Source: Microcaldota archaeon (GTDB lineage: Archaea > Micrarchaeota > Micrarchaeia > Burarchaeales > Fermentimicrarchaeaceae). From it: a stretch of DNA of 35,577 bases. This document shows, in pieces, positions 22,015 to 31,176 of this stretch. Within the stretch, counting starts at the first letter, position 1. Every line of letters starts with the position of its first letter. The position numbers and the translations under genes were made by a program. The notes beneath the pieces are model-generated. The model was not told the origin of the DNA. It did no database searches and saw only the letters and a list, made by a program, of their open reading frames with translations. The stretch covers positions 1 through 35,577 of the forward strand of contig JACCLG010000027.1 of the NCBI GenBank assembly GCA_013425335.1, in the 5' to 3' direction.

Positions 22015-25000
22015 CTACGTTTTTATGAGTATTTTCACTTTCTTGCCGTCTATCTCCCATTCCTTGGCATCCCCCTTCAGCTTCTGCTTCTCTGACAGAA
22101 CCAGGATCTTCGCCTTCACTTCCTTCGCCAGGTTCTGCTCTCCTTTCTTAAGAAGCGACAGGAGCTCTGCATCGCCAATTACATTCACCTCAATTATATC
22201 GGTTTCAACAAGCTGGAGCTCCTTCCTCATCATCTGTATCCTCCTTCCCACCTCTCTTGCTATTGCCTCTTCATAAAGAGCTGGAGTCACCTCAACCTTC
22301 AGGTAAACTCTCCCGCCGCTGAAAGGTGCCTCTGCATACCCTTTTGGAGGCGTCTCAAGGAAATCAACCATGTCCGAGGTAACCTTGTAAGGCCTGTCAT
22401 CAATAGAAACTTCAAAGTACTTCTTCTCCTCCAATTCCTTCCTGACAAGCTTCGCATCGCTGTTCTTCACAGCCTCAGCAACCGCTGCGGAGTAATCCTT
22501 GAAGGCGGGCCCCATTACATTGAACTTTGGCCTCGCCTCAACTGTGCTCGGCATGTCCTTCTGTATCCTGGTCTTCTTGACATTGCCAATCATCTCTATG
22601 ATGTAGGAGAGATGCTCTACTGCATTTATGCATTCCGTGGAATCCGTGGCAACTACAACCTCCTCAAGAGGCCACCTGAGCTTTATGTTTGCATTCTGGC
22701 GAAGCTGGGCGATTACCCCTGATATCTCTCGGCATACCTTCATCTGCCCTTCAATGAGTGGATTCACCGCATTCTGGTCGTGCTGAGGCCAGGGCAGCAT
22801 GCTTATGCTCTCTTTCCCCTCCTCCCTGAAGAGCAGCTGGTAGCCCTCCTCTGCTATGAACGGAGTTATCGGCGTGAGCATCTGCGAGATGGCAAGCAGT
22901 GATGTGTGAAGCGTCTTGTAGAACGCATTCGGGTTTCTGCCATCGGAAATCCTTTTCTTGCCGAGCTTCAGGTAGAACCTGCTCATATCCTCAACCATGA
23001 AATTCCTGTAGACTCTCACCGCCTCATGAATGTCATATTTGTCAAGCTGCTCTGCTGTCTGTTTTATTATCCCGTGCAGCCTTGAGAGAAGCCACAAATC
23101 CTCTGGTTCATATTCTTTCACCTCTTTCTTGGGGTTGAACTTGCTGAGCTTTGAGAACCTCTCCATGAACAGGTACATATTCCACAGTATGGAGAGGGAT
23201 TTGTTCGCCTCCTTTATCTCCTCCCAGTTGAACTTCAAATCATCCCACACGGTGCTGCTCATGCTCCACAGCCTGAATGTGTCAGCGCCGTATTTTTCAG
23301 TTATCTCTTCCATGGGGACGAAGTTTCCAAGCGACTTGCTCATTTTTTCTCCTTTCTCATCCACGAAGAAGCCGTGCATGAGCAGGTTTTTGTATGGCAC
23401 CTCGTCGCGGGTTATAACTCCGCAGCCAAGAAGTGAATAGAACCACCCTCGTATCTGGTCCTTGCCCTCAACAATGAAATCGCAGGGATACCAGTACTTC
23501 ATCTCCTCCTTTGAGAGTGGCGCCCATATGGAGTTGCCGGAGTCAAACCAAACATCAAGAACATCAGGAACTCTTTTCATCTTCCCTCCGCACTCGCATT
23601 TCAGGAACACCTCATCTATCTCGGGCTTGTGAAGGTCGTCCAGCCTCTTCCCGCTCTCAATTTCCAGCTCTGACCGTGAGGATATGATTTTTATCTTGCC
23701 GCACTTCTCGCACTCCCATATCGGCATGGGGATGCCCCAGTACCTCTGCCTTGAGATGCACCAGTCGGGAGCAGATGCCACGAAGTCTCGGAACCACACC
23801 CTCGCGAATTCCGGCTCCCAATTCACCTCATCCAGCTGGGAGAGCATCCTGTCCTTTATTTTTGTTATTCTTATGAACCACTGGTCGGTTGTTATGAAGA
23901 TGAGCGGGGACTTGCACCTCCAGCAATGGGGGTACCTGTGCTTTATCTTGCCGGAGCTTATCAGCGAACCTTTCTTTTCAAGCTCCTCCAGTATTGCGGC
24001 ATCGGCATCCTTCACATACATTCCTGCATACTCTCCAGCATCCTTTGTGTATTTGCCGTTCTCGCCAACTGGGCAGAATATGGGGAGGTTGTACTGCTTC
24101 CCTATCTCGAAATCCTGCGGCCCGTGCCCTGGCGCGCAGTGAACCAGCCCGCTGCCGTCCTCCAGAGTGACAAACCTGTCGCTCATCACAACCCTGTGGG
24201 CATCCTTGAACTCCTTCTGCTTCGGCACCTTATGAAGAAGCGGGTGAACATACTTCAGCCCGTCCAGCTTCTGCCCGCTGAACTCCTCAAGTATTATGGG
24301 GCTCAGACCGATTTTGTTTGCCACAGCAATTACTGCATCCAACTTTTCCTTGGCGACAATCCACTCCTCATTCTCAACCTTGACTCTGACATACTGGTAG
24401 CTGGGGTGCACCATCACTGCTACATTTCCAACAAGCGTCCATGGGGTTGTGGTCCATATGACCAAGTATTGATTTTCCTTGCCCTGAACCTTGAATTTCA
24501 CGTATATTGATGGATCAACCCTTTCATCGTATTCCAATTCATAATTCGCTATTGTTGTCTCGCACCTGGGGCAGAATGGAAGAACGTAGATGCCTCTTTC
24601 CAGCAGCCCCTTCTCATGAGCCTTCTTTATGGTGCTCCACACCGACTCTATATAGGGATTTTTGTAGGTTATGTAGGCATCATCAAAATCCAGCCAGCAG
24701 CCCAGTCCCTTGAACTGCTCTGCCATGACGCCTATGTATTTTGTAGCAAACTCCTTGCATTTCTTTATGAACTTGGCAACGCCTATCTTCTGTATGTCCT
24801 TCTTCGACTTCAGCTTGAGCTCCTGCTCCACCTTCACTTCTATTGGCAAGCCATGCGTGTCGTAGCCTGCCTGGTCGCGCACATGGAAGCCCTTTGCCCG
24901 CTTGTATCTGCATATTGCATCCTTCACGCACTTGTTCCAAGCGGTTCCGGGATGTATCTGCCCTGTAGCATAGGGAGGGCCGTCGCAGAAGTAGAACTTT

Positions 25001-25095
25001 TCCCTGCCTTTCCCCATCTCCTTAACCTTCTTGTATACTTTCTCATCCTCCCAGAACTTGTGGATTCTTTTCTCCAGTTTAGGGGCATCGTACAT
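22015..25095 (-). CDS. ileS: Isoleucine--tRNA ligase
   Basis: 1026 residues, full length for an archaeal class I IleRS. The HIGH-equivalent is I-H-P-G-T at about 47-51, with Pro where Ile is usual. The CP1 editing domain shows T-T-T-P-W-T-L (215-221) and the G-L-V-H-C-A-P-G-H-G stretch (316-325). D-W-C-I-S-R-Q-R-Y-W-G is at 444-454 and KMSKS at 584-588. CxxC zinc pairs flank the core (CPRC near 175, CWRC near 391, CEKC near 462). The C-terminal anticodon-binding and tRNA-contact domains follow. It charges tRNA-Ile and edits valine. It starts one base after a small membrane protein gene. Confidence 0.97.
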   Translation of the reverse strand: MYDAPKLEKRIHKFWEDEKVYKKVKEMGKGREKFYFCDGPPYATGQIHPGTAWNKCVKDAICRYKRAKGFHVRDQAGYDTHGLPIEVKVEQELKLKSKKDIQKIGVAKFIKKCKEFATKYIGVMAEQFKGLGCWLDFDDAYITYKNPYIESVWSTIKKAHEKGLLERGIYVLPFCPRCETTIANYELEYDERVDPSIYVKFKVQGKENQYLVIWTTTPWTLVGNVAVMVHPSYQYVRVKVENEEWIVAKEKLDAVIAVANKIGLSPIILEEFSGQKLDGLKYVHPLLHKVPKQKEFKDAHRVVMSDRFVTLEDGSGLVHCAPGHGPQDFEIGKQYNLPIFCPVGENGKYTKDAGEYAGMYVKDADAAILEELEKKGSLISSGKIKHRYPHCWRCKSPLIFITTDQWFIRITKIKDRMLSQLDEVNWEPEFARVWFRDFVASAPDWCISRQRYWGIPMPIWECEKCGKIKIISSRSELEIESGKRLDDLHKPEIDEVFLKCECGGKMKRVPDVLDVWFDSGNSIWAPLSKEEMKYWYPCDFIVEGKDQIRGWFYSLLGCGVITRDEVPYKNLLMHGFFVDEKGEKMSKSLGNFVPMEEITEKYGADTFRLWSMSSTVWDDLKFNWEEIKEANKSLSILWNMYLFMERFSKLSKFNPKKEVKEYEPEDLWLLSRLHGIIKQTAEQLDKYDIHEAVRVYRNFMVEDMSRFYLKLGKKRISDGRNPNAFYKTLHTSLLAISQMLTPITPFIAEEGYQLLFREEGKESISMLPWPQHDQNAVNPLIEGQMKVCREISGVIAQLRQNANIKLRWPLEEVVVATDSTECINAVEHLSYIIEMIGNVKKTRIQKDMPSTVEARPKFNVMGPAFKDYSAAVAEAVKNSDAKLVRKELEEKKYFEVSIDDRPYKVTSDMVDFLETPPKGYAEAPFSGGRVYLKVEVTPALYEEAIAREVGRRIQMMRKELQLVETDIIEVNVIGDAELLSLLKKGEQNLAKEVKAKILVLSEKQKLKGDAKEWEIDGKKVKILIKT

Positions 25096-25096
25096 T

Positions 25097-25456
25097 TCAC
25101 AACCTCTCTCTCACAAAAAGCTGCACTATTGGAAGCAGGAGGAATGCGGCCGGGAGGATGGGGTAGGGAGTCGAAAGCACCGGAACGCCATAATCAATTA
25201 TGCTGTAGGAAAGGACTGCCGAGAGCACTATGACGCCTGCAAAGAGCGAGAATGATTCAACGCTTAGACGTGTCTTGAACTCGCTCTCGCCAAACTGCAG
25301 CATCACCAAAGACATGAGGGTGCATGAAAACAGCAGCGCGAAGTTCATAAAGTTTGCCCGCATGTCGTATGTTGGCAGGAAGGGGTTCAGAAACCACAGT
25401 AGGAAAATCAGCACCACGCTTGCCCCAACAGCCTGGATGATAAACTCCTCCTTCAT
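25097..25456 (-). CDS. Small four-helix membrane protein (119 aa)
   Basis: Four hydrophobic helices (about 5-25, 37-55, 68-85 and 97-114) alternate with short loops; a polar loop G-E-S-E-F-K-T-R-L separates the second and third. AAAGTGAT lies before the ATG at 25456. The stop is one base before the ileS start, so the two are cotranscribed. I recognise no family; the link with ileS is probably positional. A TATA-like CTAAATATTG at 25474-25483 could start this transcript, with a very short leader. Confidence 0.7.
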   Translation of the reverse strand: MKEEFIIQAVGASVVLIFLLWFLNPFLPTYDMRANFMNFALLFSCTLMSLVMLQFGESEFKTRLSVESFSLFAGVIVLSAVLSYSIIDYGVPVLSTPYPILPAAFLLLPIVQLFVRERL

Positions 25457-25491
25457 GAAATCACTTTAGAACTCAATATTTAGATGGCAAG

Positions 25492-25501
25492 GATATTTAA
25501 G
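25492..25501 (+). promoter_or_regulatory. TATA-like box of rfcS
   Basis: GATATTTAAG, preceded by GGCAAG, lies about 40 bases before the ATG at 25538. That predicts a leader of some 15 to 20 bases containing GGTAGTGAT. Confidence 0.5.
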
Positions 25502-25537
25502 ATATTATGTGAAATAGTATTGGCTGGTAGTGATTAT

Positions 25538-26500
25538 ATGGAGTTCGACTTGCCTTGGACGGAGAAGTACAGACCTAAGACTCTTGATGACGTTATCGGG
25601 CAGGCCGATATAGTTGAGAGGATGAAAGCCTATGTAAAGACAAGGAACATACCCCACATGCTCTTCGCAGGGCCTGCAGGAATCGGCAAGACAACGGTTG
25701 CACTGGCTCTTGCCCGCGACCTTTTCAAGGACAATGTGGGAGGATCCTTCCTGGAGCTCAATGCCAGTGATGAGAGGGGAATTGATGTCGTCAGAGGCAG
25801 AATTAAGGATTTCGCAAGGACACTGCCTCTCAGCGATGTTCCATTCAAAATAATACTGCTTGACGAGGCTGACGCGCTTACTCCTGATGCGCAGCATGCC
25901 CTGAGAAGAACCATGGAACTATTCTCGGGTGCGACGCGTTTCATTTTTTCTGCAAATTATAGCAGTAAAATTATTGAACCGCTGCAAAGCAGGTGCTCCG
26001 TCTTCAGGTTCAAACCCCTCACTGAGCATGATATGAAAGAGATGGTGAAAAGAATTGCGAAGGCTGAGAAGATTGAGCTGCACGATGATGCTGTGGAGGC
26101 CCTTATATACATTTCAGAAGGAGACATGAGAAAAGTGGTTAATGCATTGCAGGGTGCGACCGCTTCGGGGAAGAAAATAACGAAAGAGATGATATTCAAA
26201 ATCTCCTCAAGGGCAAAGCCAGAGGAGATAAAGGAAATGCTCGACCTTGCACTGAAGGGGAAGTTCATTGAAGCCAGGGAGAAGCTGGACCATGTGATGG
26301 TTAACTACGGCATGAGCGGGGAGGATGTGCTCCTTCAGATTTACAGAGAAGTTACAAGCCTGGGAATATCTGATAAGGCAAAAGTGAATCTGGTTGACAG
26401 GATTGGGGAGTACAACTTCCGAATGGTGGAAGGAGCAAATGAGAGGATACAGCTGGAAGCGTTGCTGGCACAGATAATGCTGATTGGATGCGAGAAATAG
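25538..26500 (+). CDS. rfcS: Replication factor C small subunit (clamp loader)
   Basis: 320 residues from the ATG at 25538, where M-E-F-D-L-P-W-T-E-K-Y-R-P is the classic RFC start; a longer reading to 25484 adds unrelated residues. Walker A GPAGIGKT is at 45-52 and Walker B ILLDEAD at 106-112. Sensor 1 S-A-N is at 138-140 and the arginine-finger motif S-R-C at 151-153. The C-terminal collar helices are complete. With the large subunit it loads the PCNA sliding clamp at primer ends. No intein is present. The large-subunit gene is not in the window. Confidence 0.97.
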   Translation: MEFDLPWTEKYRPKTLDDVIGQADIVERMKAYVKTRNIPHMLFAGPAGIGKTTVALALARDLFKDNVGGSFLELNASDERGIDVVRGRIKDFARTLPLSDVPFKIILLDEADALTPDAQHALRRTMELFSGATRFIFSANYSSKIIEPLQSRCSVFRFKPLTEHDMKEMVKRIAKAEKIELHDDAVEALIYISEGDMRKVVNALQGATASGKKITKEMIFKISSRAKPEEIKEMLDLALKGKFIEAREKLDHVMVNYGMSGEDVLLQIYREVTSLGISDKAKVNLVDRIGEYNFRMVEGANERIQLEALLAQIMLIGCEK

Positions 26501-26544
26501 GGTTTCTTATTATTGACCTAATGTTACGGCACGGGGTATGAAGC

Positions 26545-27264
26545 ATGCGGGTATCAATAGTAATTCCAGTGTATAACGAAGAACCTAGATTGAGAAAGGT
26601 TATAACGCGGGTTGAAAAGGCAATTGAAAGAATAACAAAGGATTATGAGGTAATAATAGCTGAAGACGGAAGCATTGATGGAACTGACAGGTTGGCTAGA
26701 CAGATTGGAAGAGAAAACCCGAAGGTTATACATTTGCATAGTGATGAGCGGCTGGGAAGGGGGGAAGCTCTAAAAAGGGCGTTCAAGAGGAGTAAGGGTG
26801 AGATATTAGTTTATATGGATTCAGATCTAGCAACGGATTTGAAGCACTTAAAAGAACTGATATCATTCATAGAGAACGGCGCGCAGTTCTCAACTGGCTC
26901 AAGGCTTTTACCCGAGTCGGGTACCAGGAGGTCAGTGAGAAGGGAGATTGCAAGCAGGACATATAACCTACTGGTTAGAACTCTTTTTGGCATTCCCATC
27001 CATGATATGCAATGCGGGTTCAAGGCATTCGAAAGAAAGGCTCTGTTTGATATTTTGGATGATATTGAAGACAAACATTGGTTTTGGGATACCGAATGTC
27101 TTGTAAGAGCTTATAAGAAAGGGTATAAGGTTGTGGAGTTTCCAGTAAGATGGAAGGATAAGGAAAGCAGTAAAGTAAATTTTGTAAAGGATTCTATGAG
27201 GATGGGAACTAAGTTAGTTATGTTGTGGTGGAAATTGGAAGGATTTAAATGGATGTGTCTATAG
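26545..27264 (+). CDS. GT2 glycosyltransferase, dolichyl-phosphate glucose/mannose synthase-like
   Basis: 239 residues with the GT-A fold. N-terminal V-I-P-V-Y-N-E-E binds the nucleotide. A-E-D-G-S-I-D-G-T follows, and Y-M-D-S-D-L-A-T-D supplies the metal-binding DxD-type acids. D-M-Q-C-G-F-K-A-F is typical of the ALG5/DPM1 group, and F-W-D-T-E is the catalytic acid region. The enzyme should transfer a hexose from UDP- or GDP-sugar to a polyprenyl phosphate on the cytoplasmic face. There are no C-terminal membrane helices. It is the first gene of a run of four glycosyltransferases. Confidence 0.88.
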   Translation: MRVSIVIPVYNEEPRLRKVITRVEKAIERITKDYEVIIAEDGSIDGTDRLARQIGRENPKVIHLHSDERLGRGEALKRAFKRSKGEILVYMDSDLATDLKHLKELISFIENGAQFSTGSRLLPESGTRRSVRREIASRTYNLLVRTLFGIPIHDMQCGFKAFERKALFDILDDIEDKHWFWDTECLVRAYKKGYKVVEFPVRWKDKESSKVNFVKDSMRMGTKLVMLWWKLEGFKWMCL

Positions 27265-27291
27265 AGGTAATGATGAGAGGTTGGATATAGT

Positions 27292-28410
27292 ATGGATATA
27301 TCTGTTGTTATACCGACCATGAATGAGGAGGCGACAATAGAGGGGTGCATTAAAAAAGCCGAAGAAGTTTTTAAAGAGATGAAGCTCAAGGGAGAGGTTA
27401 TAGTCGCAGATAACTCATCGGATGGTACCCCGAGGATAGCAAAGAGACTTGGTGCGGTAGTAATCACCCCAAAGAAATTCGGTTACGGCAATGCCTATCT
27501 GGCAGGACTTGATGCTGCAAGCGGAAAATACATAGCCATGGTGGATGGTGATGGGACTTATGATATTAGTGAGATGGAGAAGATTCTCAAACCGCTTATC
27601 AACAGAGAAGCAGACTTTGTGGTTGGCTCCAGATTCAAGGGCGAGATAAAAGGAGGAGCAATGTCATTCCTTCACAGGAGGATAGGCAACCCATTCTTCA
27701 ACTGGTTCCTGAATAGAATTTACAAGATTGACATATCCGACTCGCACTGCGGCATGAGGGCTTTCACAAGAGAGGCATACAAAAAAATGAATCTGAAAAC
27801 AGAGGGGATGGAGTTCGCAAGCGAGATGGTGATAAAGGCCCATAACCAAGGCCTACGGATAAAGGAGGTTCCGATAAGCTACTATCCCAGAAAGGGGTCA
27901 AAATCAAAGATTAAGTCCTTCGATGATGGTTGGAGGCACCTGAAGTTCATGGTTCTTTCCAGCCCTCCAGTAATATTTGTCTATCCCGGGATATTTCTTA
28001 TGGTTACAGGCTTCCTGCTTCTGCTTATCTTGCTTGGGGGACCCGTAATTCTGCTTGGCTTCCCGCTGTATATCCACCCAATGATATTCGGCAGCATGTT
28101 CACCATAGTGGGCTTCCAGCTGTATTCGCTGGGCCTGTTTTCCTCCATATACCGCAGAAGGATTAATGCAAATGGCAAAGGTGAGTCGTTTTTTGCGAAG
28201 CAATTTAGACTGGAGACCGGCCTGCTAGTGGGCATGCTTGCCTTCATTGTGGGGCTCACCGTAGCTCTGATGATAGTCTACAGGTGGGTTGTGAGCGGGT
28301 TTGGTCCTTTGGATTACCAGAGGGAGGCAATAGTTTCTTCAACACTCGTCGCTCTTGGGGTGCAGGTGGCATTCACCTCTTTATTCTCCAGCATATTATC
28401 GATGGAATAG
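27292..28410 (+). CDS. GT2 glycosyltransferase with C-terminal membrane helices
   Basis: 372 residues. A DPM1-like catalytic domain (about 1-225) shows V-I-P-T-M-N-E-E, A-D-N-S-S-D-G-T, the metal site M-V-D-G-D-G-T-Y-D, and D-S-H-C-G-M-R-A-F. Membrane segments follow at about 225-268, near 270-295, and as two helices at 305-370. This layout is common for archaeal polyprenyl-phosphate hexose synthases and for transferases of surface glycan assembly. GAGAGGT lies before the ATG. It is followed by a GT4 gene after seven bases. Confidence 0.88.
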   Translation: MDISVVIPTMNEEATIEGCIKKAEEVFKEMKLKGEVIVADNSSDGTPRIAKRLGAVVITPKKFGYGNAYLAGLDAASGKYIAMVDGDGTYDISEMEKILKPLINREADFVVGSRFKGEIKGGAMSFLHRRIGNPFFNWFLNRIYKIDISDSHCGMRAFTREAYKKMNLKTEGMEFASEMVIKAHNQGLRIKEVPISYYPRKGSKSKIKSFDDGWRHLKFMVLSSPPVIFVYPGIFLMVTGFLLLLILLGGPVILLGFPLYIHPMIFGSMFTIVGFQLYSLGLFSSIYRRRINANGKGESFFAKQFRLETGLLVGMLAFIVGLTVALMIVYRWVVSGFGPLDYQREAIVSSTLVALGVQVAFTSLFSSILSME

Positions 28411-28417
28411 TGGGATA

Positions 28418-29488
28418 ATGAAGATAGCGGTGGTTTCTGACGTGATATACCCCTGGGTTGTGGGAGGGGGGGAGAAGCGCTATTATGAAGTTTTCAGGAG
28501 GCTGGCTAAAAGACATGAAATTCATTTTTACACAATGTTTTACAAAGGGATGCCTTCGAGGGAATTCGAGTATGAAGGAATTAAAGTTCACTGCGTCTGC
28601 GATGCGCCTAAGAATCTTTATTCCGGCAGAAGGAGAAAAATAATTCCCGCTATCAGATTCACTCAGTCTCTTCACAGAAAGCTCAAGCAGGGGAAGTTTG
28701 ATTTGATTGAGTGCAATGAGTTTCCCTTCCTGCCATGTTTCACTGCAAAAAGAATTGCGAGAAGGCAGAAGATACCGCTGGTTGTTACTTGGCACGAAGT
28801 GTGGGGTGACTACTGGGATGAGTATCTGGGGTTCTTAGGATTTGCCGGCAGACGCATAGAGCGCAGAGTTTCCAAGATTTCAGACAGAATAGTATCCGTA
28901 TCCTCCTCCACAAGCGAGAAGCTTGAGAGGGAGCTCGGGGTTGATAAGAGGAAGGTAGTCACAATAAACAACGGGGTGGATGTAAAACTGATTAAAAAGA
29001 TAAAGGCTGGAAAAGAGGGTGACAAAGTCATTTTTGTTGGGAGGCTGATTCCAGAGAAGAATGTGGATTTGCTGATAAAAAGCCTCCCAGAGGATTTGAA
29101 GCTAGTTGTAATCGGGGAAGGCCCTGAAAAAGATGGTTTAGACAAACTGGCAAGAGAGAGTGGCAAGAAGGTTGAATTTAAACCTTTCTTAAACTACGAG
29201 AGCCTGCTAAAGGAGTTGAAGTCCGCTTCTCTCTTTGCAATACTTTCTGAAAGGGAGGGGTTCAGCATAACCGCTTTGGAGGCGGTTGCTTGCGGCACTC
29301 CTGTGCTGGCTCTTAGCAATTCCCTGCCGAGTGAGATTGAGGAGCTTTGCTGCACTACCACCAAGGATGGCATAAGAAGGGACATTTTGAGATATATTAA
29401 CAAAAAACCAAAAAAACACGAGATTGACAGGTTCGATTGGGATGTTATAGCAAAAAGAGTTGAAAAGGTATACGGTGAGCTGAAGTGA
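28418..29488 (+). CDS. GT4 glycosyltransferase (first of pair)
   Basis: 356 residues from the ATG at 28418; an upstream reading would overlap the preceding gene. It has the GT-B fold. The N-terminal domain opens M-K-I-A-V-V-S-D-V and has the G-G-G-E-K-R-Y-Y-E acceptor loop. The C-terminal domain has F-V-G-R-L-I-P-E-K-N and the nucleotide-sugar motif E-R-E-G-F-S-I-T-A-L-E-A-V-A-C-G-T-P. It is a cytoplasmic, retaining transferase of surface-polysaccharide type; donor and acceptor are unknown. It overlaps the next gene as GTGA. Confidence 0.9.
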   Translation: MKIAVVSDVIYPWVVGGGEKRYYEVFRRLAKRHEIHFYTMFYKGMPSREFEYEGIKVHCVCDAPKNLYSGRRRKIIPAIRFTQSLHRKLKQGKFDLIECNEFPFLPCFTAKRIARRQKIPLVVTWHEVWGDYWDEYLGFLGFAGRRIERRVSKISDRIVSVSSSTSEKLERELGVDKRKVVTINNGVDVKLIKKIKAGKEGDKVIFVGRLIPEKNVDLLIKSLPEDLKLVVIGEGPEKDGLDKLARESGKKVEFKPFLNYESLLKELKSASLFAILSEREGFSITALEAVACGTPVLALSNSLPSEIEELCCTTTKDGIRRDILRYINKKPKKHEIDRFDWDVIAKRVEKVYGELK

Positions 29489-30585
29489 AAATCCTCCAGA
29501 CGCCTGCAAGGTTTTACCCGCATGTTGGGGGGGTTGAGAGCTATGTCTATAATTTGAGTAGGGAACTTGTTAAAATAGGTCATGACCTCTCTGTCATATG
29601 CGCCAATGAGCCAAATGCAGGTGATGAGGTTGTCGACGGCGTCAAAGTGAAACGCTTGGGTTACGTGGGGAAGATTGCAAATACAAACATCACACCAAAA
29701 CTTCCCTATGCAATTTGGAAAGAAGATTTCGATGTAATCCATACCCACCTGCCCACTCCCTGGAGCGCGGATTGGAGCGCAGTTATATCAAAGGTTAAGG
29801 AGAAGCCGCTTGTTCTGACCTACCACAATAACATCATCGGGTCGGGCTTTGCTTCCCAAATTGCGAATATCTACAGAAGAACGATGATGAAATTCGTGCT
29901 TGGCAAGGCCGATAAAATAATAGTGACAAACAAGAAACAGCTGAAGTTCTCACCTTTTCTTGGCGGTTACGCAGAGAAAGTAAAAATAATACCGCCAGGA
30001 GTTGATACCAAGAAGTTCAAACCACTGAAAGTTGAGAAAGAAGAGAATTCAGTGTTCTTTCTGAGCGTCCTTGACAGGTTTCACGAATATAAAGGCTTGG
30101 AGCATCTCCTCAGAGCATTAAAAATAGTAAAAAATGAGATAAACGATGTGAAACTTACGGTGGGTGGAGGAGGAGAGCTTACTGAACATTACAAAGGAAT
30201 CGCTCATCAGTTAGGCTTGAAGGATAATGTGGATTTTATAGGTCAGATAGCTGAGAGTGAACTTGTGAAGCAGTATAACATGAGCGAACTTTTCGTACTA
30301 CCTTCAACATCCCCGGCTCAGGAGGGGTTTGGAATTGTTCTGCTTGAAGCTATGGCGTGTGGTGTACCAGTTGTGACTACAGATATTGTTGGGATGGCGG
30401 AAGAGATAGAAAAGGAAAATGCTGGAATCGTCATTACGCCAACAGATGCAGAATCGCTGGCAGATGCAATTGTGATAGGTTTGGAAAACAAAAAAAATGG
30501 AAAGAATGCAAGAAGACTGGCTGAGAGATATAATTGGAGAATTATAGCCAAAAATATCTCAGAAGTTTACTCGTCTATTTCTTGA
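29485..30585 (+). CDS. GT4 glycosyltransferase (second of pair)
   Basis: 366 residues with a GTG start at 29485 overlapping the previous stop; GGTGAGC lies a few bases upstream. The N-terminal acceptor loop is H-V-G-G-V-E-S-Y-V. C-terminal motifs are L-D-R-F-H-E-Y-K-G and P-A-Q-E-G-F-G-I-V-L-L-E-A-M-A-C-G-V-P. The tail ends Y-N-W-R-I-I-A-K-N-I-S-E-V-Y-S-S, which matches the pattern of the orphan tail found after rmlA. It probably adds a sugar to the same surface glycan as its neighbours. Confidence 0.9.
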   Translation: MKILQTPARFYPHVGGVESYVYNLSRELVKIGHDLSVICANEPNAGDEVVDGVKVKRLGYVGKIANTNITPKLPYAIWKEDFDVIHTHLPTPWSADWSAVISKVKEKPLVLTYHNNIIGSGFASQIANIYRRTMMKFVLGKADKIIVTNKKQLKFSPFLGGYAEKVKIIPPGVDTKKFKPLKVEKEENSVFFLSVLDRFHEYKGLEHLLRALKIVKNEINDVKLTVGGGGELTEHYKGIAHQLGLKDNVDFIGQIAESELVKQYNMSELFVLPSTSPAQEGFGIVLLEAMACGVPVVTTDIVGMAEEIEKENAGIVITPTDAESLADAIVIGLENKKNGKNARRLAERYNWRIIAKNISEVYSSIS

Positions 30586-30618
30586 TGCATGAAGATTTTG
30601 GGGATTATTTGTAACGCT

Positions 30619-31095
30619 TCACTTGTGTGGCGACATGTTCCAATCGAAAGGCTTTCCTGTTTTACCGTCAATTATGCTCGGGTCGTTCCATGTTTTTCTC
30701 TCCTCATCCGGATTCTTGTAGTTATATAAATTTGTTACAAAGTAGATTATAAGCGATGGTTCAAAACCCAGGGTTTTGTTGCCATGCCAGTAGTGGCCTG
30801 GTACTCTGGCTATTTGCAGTCTCTCGCCGGAGAGAGTTATATCGTCGAGCTGTTTTTTGCTTTCGTCATAGATGCAGAGCTTAATTGCACCTTTCGGGAC
30901 AATAAAATAGTCTACCTGACCTCTCTTATGCCTATGCCATGCCTTTATTATTCCCGGGTAAACCATGGATAGATTGACTTGCACAATCTTATCATTCCCA
31001 ACAAAATCCTTCCAGTCTTGCCGAAATACCTCGGCAAAGAAGCCCCTCTCATCAGGCAGTTTTTTTATATCGGTTACTTTCACTCCTTCAAGCAT
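30619..31095 (-). CDS. rmlC: RmlC-type dTDP-4-dehydrorhamnose 3,5-epimerase-like cupin
   Basis: 158 residues from the ATG at 31095. GGAGGGTGA lies five bases upstream; an upstream TTG falls within that site and was rejected. The double-stranded beta-helix shows the start P-D-E-R-G-F-F-A-E-V-F, the histidine strand A-W-H-R-H-K-R-G-Q-V-D-Y-F, and R-V-P-G-H-Y-W-H-G. The typical tail has Y-K-N-P-D-E-E-R, W-N-D-P-S-I and F-D-W. It is somewhat shorter than bacterial RmlC (about 180). It should epimerise the keto-sugar made by RmlB. It is transcribed away from the other rml genes. Confidence 0.85.
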   Translation of the reverse strand: MLEGVKVTDIKKLPDERGFFAEVFRQDWKDFVGNDKIVQVNLSMVYPGIIKAWHRHKRGQVDYFIVPKGAIKLCIYDESKKQLDDITLSGERLQIARVPGHYWHGNKTLGFEPSLIIYFVTNLYNYKNPDEERKTWNDPSIIDGKTGKPFDWNMSPHK

Positions 31096-31115
31096 CTGCT
31101 CACCCTCCAATATCT

Positions 31116-31144
31116 TTTAAATATAATATGTTAATATTTATAAA
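31116..31144. promoter_or_regulatory. Divergent TATA region between rmlC and rmlD
   Basis: The plus-strand TTTAAATATA at 31116-31125 lies about 55 bases before rmlD. The minus-strand TTTATAAATATTA at 31131-31144 lies about 40 bases before rmlC. Both are plausible TATA boxes, which would give divergent control of one pathway from an 81-base gap. Confidence 0.5.
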
Positions 31145-31176
31145 TGTTATTATCATATTTAAAAAGAGGGAATACT

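Noticed and set aside
30589-30740. Plus-strand ATG reading M-K-I-L-G-I-I-C-N-A after the second GT4 gene, possibly another truncated gene
   Set aside because: It soon runs antisense to rmlC and only about ten residues look gene-like. The evidence is too weak for a relic call.
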